DNA from: Plasmopara viticola
Lineage: Eukaryota; Oomycota; Peronosporomycetes; Peronosporales; Peronosporaceae
Length of the DNA stretch: 64,000 nucleotides
Assembly: GCA_001695595.3 (NCBI GenBank)
Contig: MBPM02000035.1
Location: forward strand, 310,001 to 374,000
Direction of reading: 5' to 3'
In this document: in pieces, positions 30,740 to 42,663 of the stretch
How positions within the stretch are numbered: position 1 is the stretch's first letter
Layout: each line of letters begins with the position of its first letter
The notes under the pieces: generated by a model
What the model was told of the DNA's origin: nothing
Database searches by the model: none
Seen by the model: only the letters and a program-made list of their open reading frames with translations
Position numbers and translations under genes: made by a program

Positions 30740-31990
30740 ACGAAATTTTGCTTCAGCCTGGTTCCAAAGCGATATCCATCTTAAAGAGGCTCCAGAGTCC
30801 TGAACAGCACCAGCATAAGACAGGCCAAGAATGGACCTTAGAGGTGGTTCAAGCAGCCATTATTCGACCAAAGACGTCTGTTTTTTCGGCTCAACGTTTT
30901 GACTCAAGAAGCCTGTACTTTGGCGCATTGTGCCCGATTATCGTAAGCTAAATTTAACAAAGATCTTGTCGGCGATACTAATGCCGCGTAAGGCAGACAC
31001 CTTCGACGCCATGTCTGGAAGCCATTGGTTTTTGTGCGTTAATTTACCGGAGTTTCTGACCGGGTGGATTGTGTGAATTGGATGTCCAGTTTACCGCTTT
31101 TTCAGCCCCAGATGGTTTTTATTAGTATCTAGTCACTCTCATGGGACTGAGCGGAAGCCAGGGAACGCTTAACTGACTTTTTCAAAAAGTCTTTTGAGAT
31201 TTAAATGATGTGATAAGCATCTTTTTTGACGACATCCCTGTGTTTACGCAAATGATGATGTTGCAGACTACGTTACGGCTTTAGACGGTGTACTAAAATG
31301 GTGTGAGAATACCAACTTTAGGAAAAGTTGACAAAGTGCCAGCTCTGCGTGGATAGAATATTATGCCCAGGAGATTTTGTCGGACAAAAATGGACCCCGA
31401 CAGGATTGAGATCATCGCAGAATTGCCTGTGCCCAGTACAAAGACGCAAATAGAGGGCTTTGTAGGCCCTACAGCATATGTCTCAAGGTTCTGCGAGGAT
31501 TCCGCGCAATTTGCAGGACCAATCCACGACGACTCGAGAAGCTATTGATCCGTCGGACAATCAGCTACGCTACTTCACCAAACTCACGCGTTGCTTAAAG
31601 CTTCGACCCAATTGAAGTTTTCCGAGCTTTTCCAAATCATTTTATATACGAATGAACACCTCAAATTTTGCGAAAGGGGGGGTCTTGATTCGAAAGGAGG
31701 GAGCGCAAGAGCATTTATTATTGGTCCGGAGATGAAGCAACTACCAGGATTGTGAACAAGAGCTACTTGCAATTATGCATGCGCTAAAAGTATGGCGTGG
31801 GAATCTTCTTTATCGACCATCCTCGGTTAAAATAGATCACAAAAGTTTAGAAATAATTTAAACGCAGAAGACTACCATTCGCAGAGTAGCATGCTAGTCT
31901 ATTAAGCTTGCTTAAATTCAGTCTACTTACAAATCAAATTTCAAAAAATGCAAAAAAACAACACCGTGGCTGATCCACTGTTACGCAATC
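30740..31990 (+). pseudogene. Gypsy-2 first reverse transcriptase and RNase H
   Basis: 30,748-30,951 reads VVQAAIIRPKTSVFSAQRF (RT entry). 31,363-31,548 reads DRIEIIAELPVPSTKTQ and GFVGPTAYVSRFCEDSAQFAG (thumb and connection). RNase H traces follow to ~31,850. The YxDD region near 31,200 is disrupted. Confidence 0.78.
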
Positions 31991-32159
31991 CGTAAGTCGA
32001 GTGTAATGCTGCTCAACTTAACTTGTAAGAGCCTTTGCAGTGGCTTAGAGCCGCGAAATTTTGACAACAATCAGGACGAAGAAGCTTACAGTTGATCAAT
32101 CTGCAACGACCATTTTGCGTGGAATAGAGGGACCTACAGGACATAATCAAAACGGTAAA

Positions 32160-33330
32160 AAAAGAATTGATGTGTCAAATACTTATTGCGAATGATTTTT
32201 TGTATTATCAAACTGGTGAAGATGAGATGCCACGACTATATGTTTTAGACATTGAAGATCTAAACAAATGCGTCATCTGGGAGAACTGTGGTTTTGTGTC
32301 GGCAGGAGCCTTAAAATTTTTAAAGACGTGTCTGGCTGTGCGCCAGAAGTACTACTGGCCACAATGACGAACTACATCCTGTGCTATGTCAACACATGCG
32401 AATTGTATCAGTGCAAATAGGCTAAATAAACCAAGCCGCCTGGATTTCCTTAGTCTTTGGATATTCTAAGGGGCAGATGGGTCGGTCTTTCAAATACTTT
32501 ATTAGGTCTCTTCCGGAAATCAAAAGTAGTTTTAATAACCTATAATGTCATGGTGATCGTTGATCTCTCAACAGATAGGGCCATGTTCATCGCTACGAAT
32601 ACACCAGACGATACTGCAGAAAATGCAAAGGTCTTCATGCAGAAACATATGAAGGACCATGGATTACCAAAGATCATTGTGTCCGACCGAAACACCAATT
32701 CGCATCCAAATTATGGCAAGCAAATGTATCTGGTGTAAGAACGCAATTCAATTTGGCTTCGGCATTTGGGCCGCAAACGGATTGACAAACGAAAAGAATT
32801 AACTGTTTTGAAATTACCTCTGAGGTGTCGTCAACCCTGTTTACATTTGGCTGAGACAGCCTATCATCGAAGCGTACTCTTCACAATTGGAATGTTACGT
32901 TCAGAGCGGATCTAGGATATGTTCCTTATATGCCGGATAATTTGGCATCAGATCCAGAGATAAGTAAGTTGGAAAAATCAGCACAAGCGTTACTACTACG
33001 TCAAGAAACGTCATTTAGGGTCGCGCAGGTCCGAATAAGCGAAGCACAAGAGCGCATAAAGTTCTATTATGACAAGAATAGACTTGTCCAAGGCTTCCAA
33101 GTTGGCGATATGTACTTCTGAACGGCAAAAATTTGGATGTCCGCCACAAGGGTTTTCCTCAGATGAAGAATCTCGCGCCAAGATTTATTGGACCATTCCC
33201 GATCGTGAAAAGAGTTCCCCGAGATTCCTGTGAGTAAAGATACTCGAAGGGGTTGAAGCTGCACCCAGTGTTTCACACGTAAGTGATGAAGTCCTTGTAC
33301 AATCAAGGAAAATACCAAAGAGAACGTTCA
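32160..33330 (+). pseudogene. Gypsy-2 first integrase
   Basis: 32,167-32,367 covers the zinc-binding segment (RLYVLDIEDLNKCVIWENC; LAVRQKYYWPQ). 32,457-32,738 is the core, with VMVIVDLSTDRAMF (first Asp) and KIIVSDRNTNSH (second Asp). 32,930-33,121 reads ERIKFYYDKNRLVQGFQVGD, the C-terminal region. The Glu of the triad lies in a broken stretch near 32,770. Confidence 0.82.
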
Positions 33331-33337
33331 AGCAGAA

Positions 33338-34335
33338 ATTTTTCGCCCAAGAACGTCTGCCTTTTTCGGCATAGACGTTTTGTGTCAAGAAACCTGTAGG
33401 CTGGCGCATTTGTGCACGATTATGGTCAGCTAAATCTTGCAATGATTTTGCGGGCAATACTATGCCGGGTGAGAAAGACACCATTGACGCCTTGTCCAGA
33501 AGTCATTATTTTTCGTGGATGGACTCACTTTGGGGCTAATATCAGGTTAAATCGCGTGAAACAGATACCCATTTATCTCGTTTTCAACCCCAAATGGTCT
33601 TTTTCAAATATCCCATCAGACTGAGCGGAAGCCTGGGTACGTTTTAATGATTTTTTTTAAAGTCTTTTGAGATTAGAGGGATGTGATGAGATCTTTTGGC
33701 GACATCTACGTGTTCAGACAAAGTGAAGATGTCCCAGACCACGTAACGATTTAAGACCGTGTACTCAAACGGTGTGAAAGACAGCAACCTTACTTCAAGA
33801 TGTCAAAGTGCTAATTTAGCCTGGATGAGACCCTATGTGTAGGAGACTCTGTTTAACGAAGAGGCGGCCGATTGGACCCCGACAAAATTGAGATCATACC
33901 AGAAAGGCCTGTTTCCAAGACAAAGCAACAAATGAAGTGCTTCTTAGGCAATGAGTCTATGTCTCAAGGTTTTGCAAGTCTTTTGCGCAATTTGCACGAC
34001 TACCCCACAACATTATTAAGAAAAAACGTCCTCGAGAAGTGATTGAGCCTTTGGACGATCAGCTAAGCTGCTTCATAGAACTCAAGCGTTGCTTGACCCT
34101 TCCACCCGTTTTATGTCGTGAAACTTTCTGAAACCATTTGTTATAGAAATGGACGCCTCAACTTATGTGATTGGGGAAGTCTTGCTCAAAATGGGGGAGA
34201 GGAAGAGCATCCAATTGCTTTTACTGGTCGGAGGATAGAGCTACCCGAGTTGAATTACCGTGTTCGTAAGCAAAAGCTACTTGCAATTATGCATGCGCTA
34301 AAAGTATGGCATGTGGATCTTCTCGATTGACTATT
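33338..34335 (+). pseudogene. Gypsy-2 second (partial) reverse transcriptase and RNase H
   Basis: The sequence restarts at the RT entry (CCCAAGAACGTCTGCCTTTTTCGG), paralleling 30,860-30,900, and runs again through RT and RNase H. 34,118-34,330 carries the RNase H end, RIELPELNYRVRKQKLLAIMHALKVWHVD. No LTR separates it from the first integrase. Confidence 0.8.
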
Positions 34336-34797
34336 CAAGGTTGAAAAAATCACAGAAATATTGCGGTGATCTTGACGCAAAAAACAACAAATCGCAAGGT
34401 CGCTCGATAGTTTATTGCGTTAATGAAGATCAGCCTTTTTATAAGTGGATATCGGTGAAATCGACACCGAGGCTAACGCACTGTCACGCAATCTAAAATT
34501 TGAGAGTAAAGCTACCCAAGTTTGCTTGAAAGAGCTTCGAAGAGCGGGTAAGGACTGCAAGAACGCAGCGACAACCAGGATGAACAAGGTTACAGTTGCT
34601 CACTTCGCAAAGACATTGTATGTGTGAAATAGAAACTTATTGTACATCATCAAGAAGCTGAAAAAGGAGATGGTGTACCAAATACTCGTTGCTGGATGCT
34701 TTTTCGTATTTTCAATTTAGCGAAGACGAGATGTCACGACTGTATGTTCCAGACGATGAAAATCTGAAAAATCGCGTCATCGATGAAGACCATGATT

Positions 34798-34833
34798 CTG
34801 TATCGGCAGGTCACTGGCGACCTGCCGATACAG
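34798..34833. repeat. 15-bp perfect inverted repeat, 6-base loop
   Basis: Arms CTGTATCGGCAGGTC and GACCTGCCGATACAG flank ACTGGC. The equivalent place in the first Gypsy-2 integrase has only one arm-like sequence. Confidence 0.9.
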
Positions 34834-35494
34834 CCGTATCTGGCCGTGCGTCAAAAGTAGTACTAGCCAAAAATGACGAAGTACATCCAGCGCTTTGTCA
34901 AAACATGCGAAATGTGTCAGCGCAACAAGGCTAGACAGACCAAGCCGCCAGGATTACTTCAGTTCTTCAATTTTTCAAGAGGCATATGAGTCGACATTTC
35001 TATGATTCATCGTGTCTTTTTCGAAAACTAAAAACGATTTCAATGCCGTCATGACGACTGTTGATCGCTTGACAAAAAGAGCCATCTTCTTCACAACCTG
35101 ACTTCGGCTTTCGGGCCACAAACTGATGGACAAACGATAAGAAATAACCATTTTATCGGATATAACCTCCAAAGTGTCGTCCACCCAGCACAAAAAAATA
35201 AGATATACTTCTTGCATTTGGCCATAATAGCCCTTAACCGATGCGTACTCTCCACAATTTAAAGGTCACCATTCACAGCGGATCAAGAATATAATCCGTA
35301 TATGCCGGATGATGGGACATCAGATCCAGAATTTCTCAAGTTAATAAATTCAGCACAGTAATTTCTACTACGGTAAGAAACATTTTTTAAGATCGCACAC
35401 GACAGAATGAGCAATGCACGAGAGCGCATGAAGTACTATTTTGAGACGGATAGACTGGTCCAAGACTTCCGAGTTGGCAATATGAAGCGTTCCA

Positions 35495-35580
35495 ACGGCA
35501 AGAATTCAGATGTCCGTTTCAACGATTTGCTTAGTCGACGGCAAGAATTCAGATGTCCGTTTCAACGATTTGCTTAGTCT
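35495..35580 (+). repeat. 43-bp exact tandem duplication
   Basis: Two copies of a unit starting ACGGCAAGAATTCAGATGTC lie end to end. Because 43 is not a multiple of three it breaks the integrase frame. Confidence 0.9.
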
Positions 35581-35677
35581 TAGTGAGGATTGTCAAAGGG
35601 ATTGAAGCTGCACCCAGTGATTCACAGTTCGCTGTTGAAGTAAGGATCCTTGGAGTCGACAAAAGATGAAATAGGTC

Positions 35678-35890
35678 ATGTTAATCAATGGCTCCGAGAG
35701 ACAACTCCTTAAATCCAAAATTGAACATCGTAAAAACAACGGAAACATAAAATACAAAGTTTGGTGGCTTGAAACCAAGAATGAAGCCAGTTGGGAACCC
35801 GTAGAGAATCTAGAGCACAATTTCGAACTCGTCGATCTCATGTGGAAATTCATAAAGATGGACCCTTTCTTCAAAGAAGGCATCGTCTAG
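35678..35890 (+). pseudogene. Gypsy-2 chromodomain
   Basis: A 70-codon frame reads LLKSKIEHRKNNGNIKYKVW, then WLETKNEASWEPVENLEHNF. This matches the chromodomain pattern of an aromatic YKV strand, WLE/WKG turn and SWEP-ENL helix start. Chromodomains at the integrase C-terminus guide chromoviral Gypsy elements to chromatin. The frame itself is open but the polyprotein upstream is not. Confidence 0.85.
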
Positions 35891-35924
35891 AAAGGAATTT
35901 ATGCGACGCAACTGTCGTCACCGG

Positions 35925-36100
35925 CAGTTTGGTCGGTAACGGCTCTTACGCAATGATATAAAAAATTCTGAAATACATACGTTTAGTGCTATCCAAATGA
36001 GTAGTCGAGTAAAGGGTTTCAGACCAGAAGACAGGCTCAAAGGTCCCATGATTATTCAGTACAAAGAAACATTTTTGGGTGAAAGTAATCCAGGACGTGT
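35925..36100 (+). repeat. Gypsy-2 3' LTR, partial
   Basis: Starts at CTGTCGTCACCGGCAG, matching the LTR start at 55,985 (CTGTCGTCACCGGCAA) and the inverted 42,830. After ~36,100 the LTR is no longer recognisable. Confidence 0.68.
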
Positions 36101-39040
36101 ATCAAGTTTCGATGTTGATCCGAGTATTTACCTTCGATTATTGTTGGCTCACTTTTGAAGAAGCATGACCCCCGCCCGAAAGGAATGTTTTGCAATCAAA
36201 GCACTTAGGTGGTGCGCTCATACATCTGCTATCTGAACGAAGAAACTGCCAAAAAAAATATATCGTGCACTTACATCATATTTCTCAGATTAAATAAAGT
36301 CACGGGATGAAGATCAGAAGAAAACATTTTCGTTCATTGCATGCCTAAGTCGACGATGTACATATGCACGTGCTTCTTTATCATGTTCCATGAATGCGGT
36401 TGAAAAAAGAGTGCTGACTAAAGCCCAGTGACGTCTGATGTGCCATCGACTTGACGAATAAGTTAAAATTTAGCTCGGCACTCCGATTCATATGTCATAC
36501 GGAGTAGGATTGTACGTCCTCAACGCCTGAAAAAATGTCCGTTGAGTTGCAGTAAATGTAAGGTGGAGAAAAATATGTCACTGTCAGTTAGCACCGAGTC
36601 CTACCGCCAACACGACTCTTGTGGCACACTATTGTTGTTGTGAAGCAACTATTGCAAGTTTGCAAGGCTCTAATCACACAAGCCTGGATTACATAAGCTA
36701 TATCAACAGTTTCAATCCATTTCTCTTTCGGGAAGGCAAATTGCACTCCTCTAATTATTCTTGCTCGGCGGGTGGCGCTTTTTACGTGTAGCTGAAGAGC
36801 CAATTTGCAGCGGTATGCAGTAGCCTTTGCTTCAATTTAGTATACAACAGACCTTTGTCCTTTGCTAGCAACTTTTTTCTTGGCCGAGTCAAAGATAGCG
36901 ATTGCTACATGCCTGATTTTGAGTCTTCTACTTGATACCAAGCCTTGATGAATTTAAAAGACCGAAAAATGTGAAGGGACTTTTATTAATGCCACATATA
37001 TTATGTAAATTTGCTACGGTAACAATCTAGCATTGCAACTTGCTAGACTCTTATAGTACTGCGTACTATTCTCTCTATCAAAATATATAAGCAGCATTCA
37101 GTATGGGCTAGTGCGACAAAGGCTTAGTTTATCTGGTCCAATCTGAGACTATAAAAGTCAAAGTTTTCTCTTTCGAAGGTTCAATTTTGTTGTATCCATA
37201 CTATAGACATACCGTGCTTGGTAGTGCCTTTTTAAGCCCACAGTCTTTTTAAGCTTGTATACTTCAACAAAGTCAGTACTATAGCGGGGAATTACCTGCA
37301 AAATACTGACCACCTCAGCAAGGTTGCTGCTCGGCTGATAAAGGTGCGAGCTGCAGCTCACAAGCAGGGCTCGGACTGAATTGAAGAGGTGCGCTTACCT
37401 TCTTCACTCTCAAAGACCTATGCATGTTGGCCGTAGTGCTCATTTTAAAGGGAGATCCGGCGCGAGTGATCTGTGTGAACGACAAATTCGTCATCAATTA
37501 TATAGCATACTTCCTCGTGATACACAAATATTGAAATTTGGGCTCGTGTTTTAGAAGGACAGTGATAAATGCTTGAGGTTCACCTTCTGCATCGTTTCCC
37601 CTTGCACTGAACGAACCGTAAAGGCATACCTCGGTTCGTATTCAAAGGACTAGCCGCGCAGATAAGACGAATTTATAAGGTATGGTCGGCTAAGCTACCA
37701 GGCATCTAAAGCATCTTTTGCATTCACAAAAAAATAATGCGGCGCTAAAAGCTTAGAATCTCCGCGTTAATTTTTTTTAATCTTTTCGGAAAAAAACAAT
37801 AAACTCGTGGTGAAAATTACTTACGTCATCGCCGAGAGAATTTTGCTGTACAAGCGACTATGTTCACAGAAATTAATTACTAAGCTGTTGGGTCGTACGA
37901 AACAATTTTTTGCTGCAAAACGTTTGGATTTTTAACGCACAACTTCTCTCTGTAGTAGCCCATCACGGCTTTCGAAAAAAAATCATACCGATGTTTGTCG
38001 AGATTACTACTCCCAAACATTTTGCTTCCGATTCTAAGCAACTGTAAAAATGTATGTTCTAGTAAAATCAGGTTTGATTTGGAGTCTAAATTGATGGCTT
38101 CATTCTTCTTGTGACCTTAGATGTGCTGGCTTTGAAATGAAAACTGCTAAGCAGAGATATTTTGCATTTAATTAAAATGCTTAATGTCCAACAGAGCAAC
38201 AAGTTTATGATCAGCAAAGTTGCCTCAGCGCCCCGCGGCCCGACAATTCCTGGCCAAATTAACAGCTTTGACCAGAAATATTTACCGTAAAGAGGTTTGT
38301 ATATAATATAATCTTCCTTTAAACGCTCTTTTGTAAACAAACGTAGCGCGATGTGCAATGATGCTGCCGTACCTTCTTGCTTCGGGATGTTGTTTTCTGG
38401 CCTTTGCTCTATCTAAAAATTAATATTAGTCGCAGACTACTATTTGCCTAAAATTATGAATTTCTAAACATTACGACAAAATTTGATTCAACATTTTCAA
38501 TTCCAAGCTTAAATTTGATAATATAGAACTTTTCTTTATGCTAGTCAAGAGATTCCTATTGAAGTTCTATCTATCAGACAACCCTGCGGTGACTTGTGTC
38601 ATTGCTTATAAGCCTGCACAACAAGCTAAATGAGCCTCAAAGCTTGTTTCAAACGTAGGCAAAAACGTCATTTGATTATCTGGTTCAATACAGCATTGCC
38701 ATAAGCTAAACAGTTTCTGTAAGTTTTGAGCAAATTTTACATTATCCGAATACCACACAACACCTTGGAAGTACGCCTCGCCGTGAAATTATAATTTTGT
38801 TGCTCGTAAAACCTACCAGTTCCACCTCAGTCGTTCACCCATTGCTTAAAGTGAGCAGGATCCAACTCACATGGCTTGCCAATTTCGGAATGAGTATTCT
38901 ATAAGGCAAGTGCTCCCATTAACAGAGTTCAAATCTCGCAAGGGATATTATGACTTGTACCGCCATACATAAACTGTTGCATATCACCTTGCTTACACCA
39001 AATTAATACAAGCATGCCCGTGCGACGCACAACGTCTGGC
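36100..39040. other. Unassigned spacer of the large inverted duplication
   Basis: I see no recognisable gene. Small open frames at 36,588-36,803, 37,158-37,361 and 38,086-38,358 (all minus) have no family features. At 38,930 a GTTCAAATCTC string resembles a tRNA T-loop, but no cloverleaf forms. Confidence 0.45.
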
Positions 39041-39049
39041 CAGTGTTGT

Positions 39050-40520
39050 CACCATGCACTAACGCAATCTGTACCTGCTATCCGATAACCGTTAGTACGT
39101 GCGAGCCACAGGCCATGACAAAGATTCCTGGTACCCGAGACGATGTTATACTGAAGCTGATGTTGTGGCCTGGAATCTTTGAGATAACGAGACAGCTGCG
39201 TACATTGTCCGAACGAGCGCACGTCTTAATATACAACAGATAGCCAATAAGTGAGCAGTATGGTCTCGAGAGCATCACTGATCGCCCAGCTTCTGCACCT
39301 GGTGATTATGATTTCGGCAGCTTGAGATGAGGTGCACACGAATTGTCGACGTCCTTGGCACCATCTGGCAGAAGCGCTCGACCTCGTCGTCAATGAAGTG
39401 CGTCTGCTAGATAATCAGTGTTGCAATTGCCCTGTCGTGGTCGATCTCCATGCCTACGATGTAGTGTCTATGCCGAGATTCTTCGTCTGTCTCGAAAAGA
39501 ATTATTTTATAAAATGTAAAAGGGACTAACGCAAAAAAATGTTTTTGTACGTATGCCTGTATATCGATTGATCGATAAATGGAGATGAAACGAGTGGCGA
39601 AATTAGGGATATCAAAAGGATGCTGAAAAGTGCTTGTTTTCGTGTATCAGATTTCTTTTGTAAGCTTTGCATCTTGCTTAAGTCCATATATAACCTTATC
39701 AAGCTGGCACATGAAGCATTAAATTCTTCAAACACCTATCGGAAGTTCCATGTAACGATCCGACAGAACCAGCACACTGTGTGGTCGACGTCCAGCTGGC
39801 ATATTTTGTAGCCAGATATCGCGCAAGCTTCCGGTACAGCTCAAATTGGGTCTAAATCAATCATCAAAGAAAAACTCCTGAGAAATCCACGCCGTACTCT
39901 TTTTTCAGAGTTTCTACCCAAATTCGTGCTTTGTAAATTGCCATTCTGGTCTCGTATTTAGCAAGACCAAACGGCATCCAATCGTTCGTCCAATATGTCA
40001 TCGTGGAACGAGTGTGCATGATCTATTTGTAATTACGCGATCCAACTATGGCGCCCATTGCTTCGCTCCACATTTCGCCGCATCACTAGCCTTTACCTAT
40101 GCGTATGTGGTAGCAAAGTCCGATTGTTCGCTAATAATTACAGCGTAAGCGAGAACAGCTTCGGCCGCTCGTGTCATTTTTGCACGCTTTGGGACGATGG
40201 TCGGTTGCTTTCTTACAAATCTTCTCCGGCATCCGATTTGATCTCAACATCAACATAGTCTTGCGCGCACGCCTGAATTGGAAGAGTATGCTAGTATTCA
40301 AAGATGCGAGTACGATTGCGATAAGTTTATGCCGCGTGCAGCATAGAAAGTATCATTAACATCGGCTTTGATCTTATATGTTCCGGCAGGTGTATGGAGA
40401 CAAAGGCTATCTGGCACAATAAATGCAATTTCATCATTGCTTGGTCTCCAAAGCGCCGGGCGGGTGCTGCCGGAACTAATGCTTTTGCTCAAATAGGCGT
40501 AACAGCGCCAGTAGCACTAG
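39050..40520 (-). pseudogene. Copia-3 relic: RT and RNase H region only
   Basis: The minus strand preserves fragments in Copia order. 39,890-39,960 gives a YKARIWVETLKKEYGVDF-like RT entry. 39,660-39,720 gives VIYGLKQDAK. 39,078-39,278 gives RPYCSLIGYLLYIKTCARSD. Gag, protease, integrase and LTRs are not seen. It lies close to the symmetry centre of the large inverted duplication. Confidence 0.75.
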
Positions 40521-40814
40521 TTGTAACAAAAGTCGTTGTAATCGAGGTATAAGAACCGCGCGTTTCTTCAGTCTCAAATAGTCTGAAATATCATGCACTT
40601 TAATGTAAGCTAGTTTATGCGCTAAGAAAATTGACAGCCCTGCAGTAACAGTGCCAATAGAAGATACATGAATTTAGTGATACCTCAAATTGGTGGCAGG
40701 CACTGGAAGCTGTATTGATCGAGACATATATATTGACCCTCTTCGATTGCCAAGGTCGACCGCATCTGATCTGCCGTTTGACAAGACTCTTGAAATTAAT
40801 CTTCATAAGTCATT

Positions 40815-40965
40815 GCTTGTGAGTTCGTCTTAAAGCTTGCAATTCTGGAGTAAATCCACGGAATAGCCGAAGACACGCACGAGAAAACAGTCGAAAATTA
40901 TTTTTTAACGCAATCGCGACCCCAGCCAACCAGACCAATGAAAATGTCACCACCCCCCTTAAATT
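40815..40965 (-). pseudogene. GIP C-terminal relic
   Basis: The minus strand retains a VGWGRDCV-like box, a FSRACLRLF-equivalent (TTTTCTCGTGCGTGTCTTCGG) and a PWIYS-type end, matching the [21 protein letters not shown]...WID tail. It is disrupted by frameshifts and cut on the 5' side. Confidence 0.7.
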
Positions 40966-41132
40966 AGAAAAAAGCTGATTGCGAAAACAGAAAGCTAAGT
41001 GTTTTGTGGAAATTATAATCAGGAAACAGCATGCTCTATACTTTACCCTAAATTCAGTCACAATAATGGGTACCGCCTCGTCAGGGGCAAGCACCATCTC
41101 TCGTACAGAAATTTAGCTGATACTCAAAGTAT

Positions 41133-41190
41133 CACATTGATCCTGTTGTGTTGTCATTTATAGCACAACATGATGTGCAAGAAGAGCATT
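41133..41190 (+). repeat. Hairpin repeat unit, isolated
   Basis: CATTGATCCTGTTGTGTTGTC, ATTTATAGCACAACATGATGTG, then AAGAAGAGC. The flank continues TTCTGCTCTCGGTAGCCTTCG, as at 50,742 and (inverted form) 25,560. Confidence 0.75.
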
Positions 41191-41479
41191 TTCTGCTCTC
41201 GGTAGCCTTCGCCGTCCTGAACAACGGACATAGCAGTAAATACCGTACTTAGTGCCCCTCACTAGCTCAGATTTAATATACGTGCCAATTTAGTGGACCC
41301 TTAAATTTTTCATTTACTTTCTTCTTATCAGCTGAACTTCTTTTCCTTTTTGGCTTAGTTGACCGGGCTTGCGACACTGACTTCCTTCCTGTACAAAAGT
41401 CGAACGATACAAGGGAAACTGTGCATTTAAGGCAATGGTCCTAATTTTGGAGTATCTAAGTCGAGAAATGGTCTTCGAA

Positions 41480-42250
41480 GCTTGCTAATGTCTTTCGAAA
41501 TTGATTTGAGCGTACAAAATACAACTTGTTTTTGCTGATCATATCTCTCGCTACCTTGATTTTGTAAGTTTTGGCAAGGAGCGTCAGGTAATCATTTACG
41601 CGTACGTCAGGAATATTGACGGGTCATTAAAAAAGTCGGGAAGCAACAAACGTTCACTTGGAAACCCTCTCGTGCGAGGTTTTTTACATGTTACACGCGT
41701 GGTTTATCTGTCACGTCCATCATTAATGTCGGAACGCATGCAATAAATCTTTGAACCGATTTAACTTTCATTACAGCTCCATCAAATTGATGCTGCGTAT
41801 TCTTTTTTCGTTTGGAGACTTGCCGGTCTTGCTTTTGAGATCCAGTTTGGCACTTGGAAGTTCTCATACTACTCCACACCGCCTTTCAGGCTGCAACATT
41901 CAACAGCGCGATTAAGATTATATTACCAGTTATATTGCTTTGATGCCTTTTACGAGCGTGTCCGTCAACGCTGAGCACACTTTACTGAGGCTCACTATGG
42001 AGAGAATACCTATCAGAAAGAGCACAAAGACATTAAATGTCGTCTTCTGCAAGGAATTGGTCATTGTGGTGGCATTCTGGTAGCCCATACACATGTGTCG
42101 GTATGTACGCATCACATACACTAGACGCTGGATGGCGATGATTCAAAGACCGCAAGCTTTACTTTCGTTCTGTTTCAATTGGCCACAACGACCACGTTAA
42201 GGTTCTTCCTTTAATCAAGACGATGCGAAAATTTGGCTTACCACAATCTG
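41480..42250 (+). repeat. Duplicated GIP relic block, copy 1
   Basis: Direct match to 55,230-55,980. It includes GACGGG-TATT, TACA-GCGTG-CCTGTC, AAATTGATGCTGC and the GIP relic at 41,895-42,250 (GTCAACGCTGAGCACACTTTACTGAGGCT, ATTGGTCATTGTGGTGGCATTCTGG). The relic has stops and an internal deletion, but a CGGHIL-type CGGAL strand remains. Confidence 0.72.
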
Positions 42251-42529
42251 AGATATAATTGGGTGGCTTTACACAATACGAAAAGAGTCATTGCTGATCT
42301 TGCAAACAATTTTTGACAGTCAGTAACAAATTCCTTTGAACTTTGGCTTTGAACGCATGAGATTGGCATTTTCCTTTTTTGTCAATTAGGAATCACCAAT
42401 CTTAAAGAAAAAAGGTTTTTGTTTCTATGCATTTACTTGATTGCAATGCTTGCTGTTTGTGGTTATACGATACCGGTGGCCACTACGACATTCTTCTATT
42501 TCTCCGCACAACCTTCCATCTCGCGATAC

Positions 42530-42663
42530 TTGACAACTCGCTGACAATTTATATTACTATTACTGCTGCTCTAACGGCTATTGCCATTGTCGCCGTCAGC
42601 GCTGAGCACACTTTGCGGAGACTGGATATGGGAGAAAACCCCGTCGAAAAGGGTATATACTAG
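42530..42663 (+). pseudogene. GIP N-terminal relic cut by Gypsy-3
   Basis: Reads TITAALTAIAIVAVSAEHTL, then RRLDMGENPVEKG, clearly the GIP signal peptide and mature N-terminus, with an initiator no longer in the usual place. A stop follows where the Gypsy-3 3' LTR begins. Confidence 0.82.

Larger units (their letters stand above)
34685..35660 (+). pseudogene. Gypsy-2 second integrase, with local rearrangements
   Basis: 34,689-34,934 repeats the zinc-binding segment (SRLYVPDDENLKNRV). The core near 34,980-35,150 is degraded. The C-terminal region contains an exact 43-base tandem duplication at 35,495-35,580, which shifts the frame. A 15-bp inverted repeat at 34,798-34,833 replaces part of the zinc-binding region. 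Confidence 0.75.
28255..36100 (+). mobile_element. Gypsy-2: degenerate chromodomain Ty3/Gypsy element with a second partial pol
   Basis: 5' LTR, gag with intact CCHC knuckle, protease, RT, RNase H and integrase run from 28,255 to ~33,330. RT, RNase H and integrase are then repeated at 33,338-35,500, ending in a chromodomain and the start of the 3' LTR. All frames carry stops or shifts. Gypsy-3 is its mirror-image counterpart but lacks the repeated pol, which accounts for ~2.3 kb of offset between the two halves of the big inverted duplication. Confidence 0.87.

Noticed and set aside
37158..38358. Small minus-strand open frames as genes
   Set aside because: They have no signal peptide, motif, repeat conservation or neighbouring support. 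Their length is expected by chance in A+T-rich DNA.
38925..38950. tRNA-like T-loop string GTTCAAATCTC
   Set aside because: The stems around it do not pair over five bases, and no acceptor, D or anticodon arm could be drawn in the upstream 60 bases.
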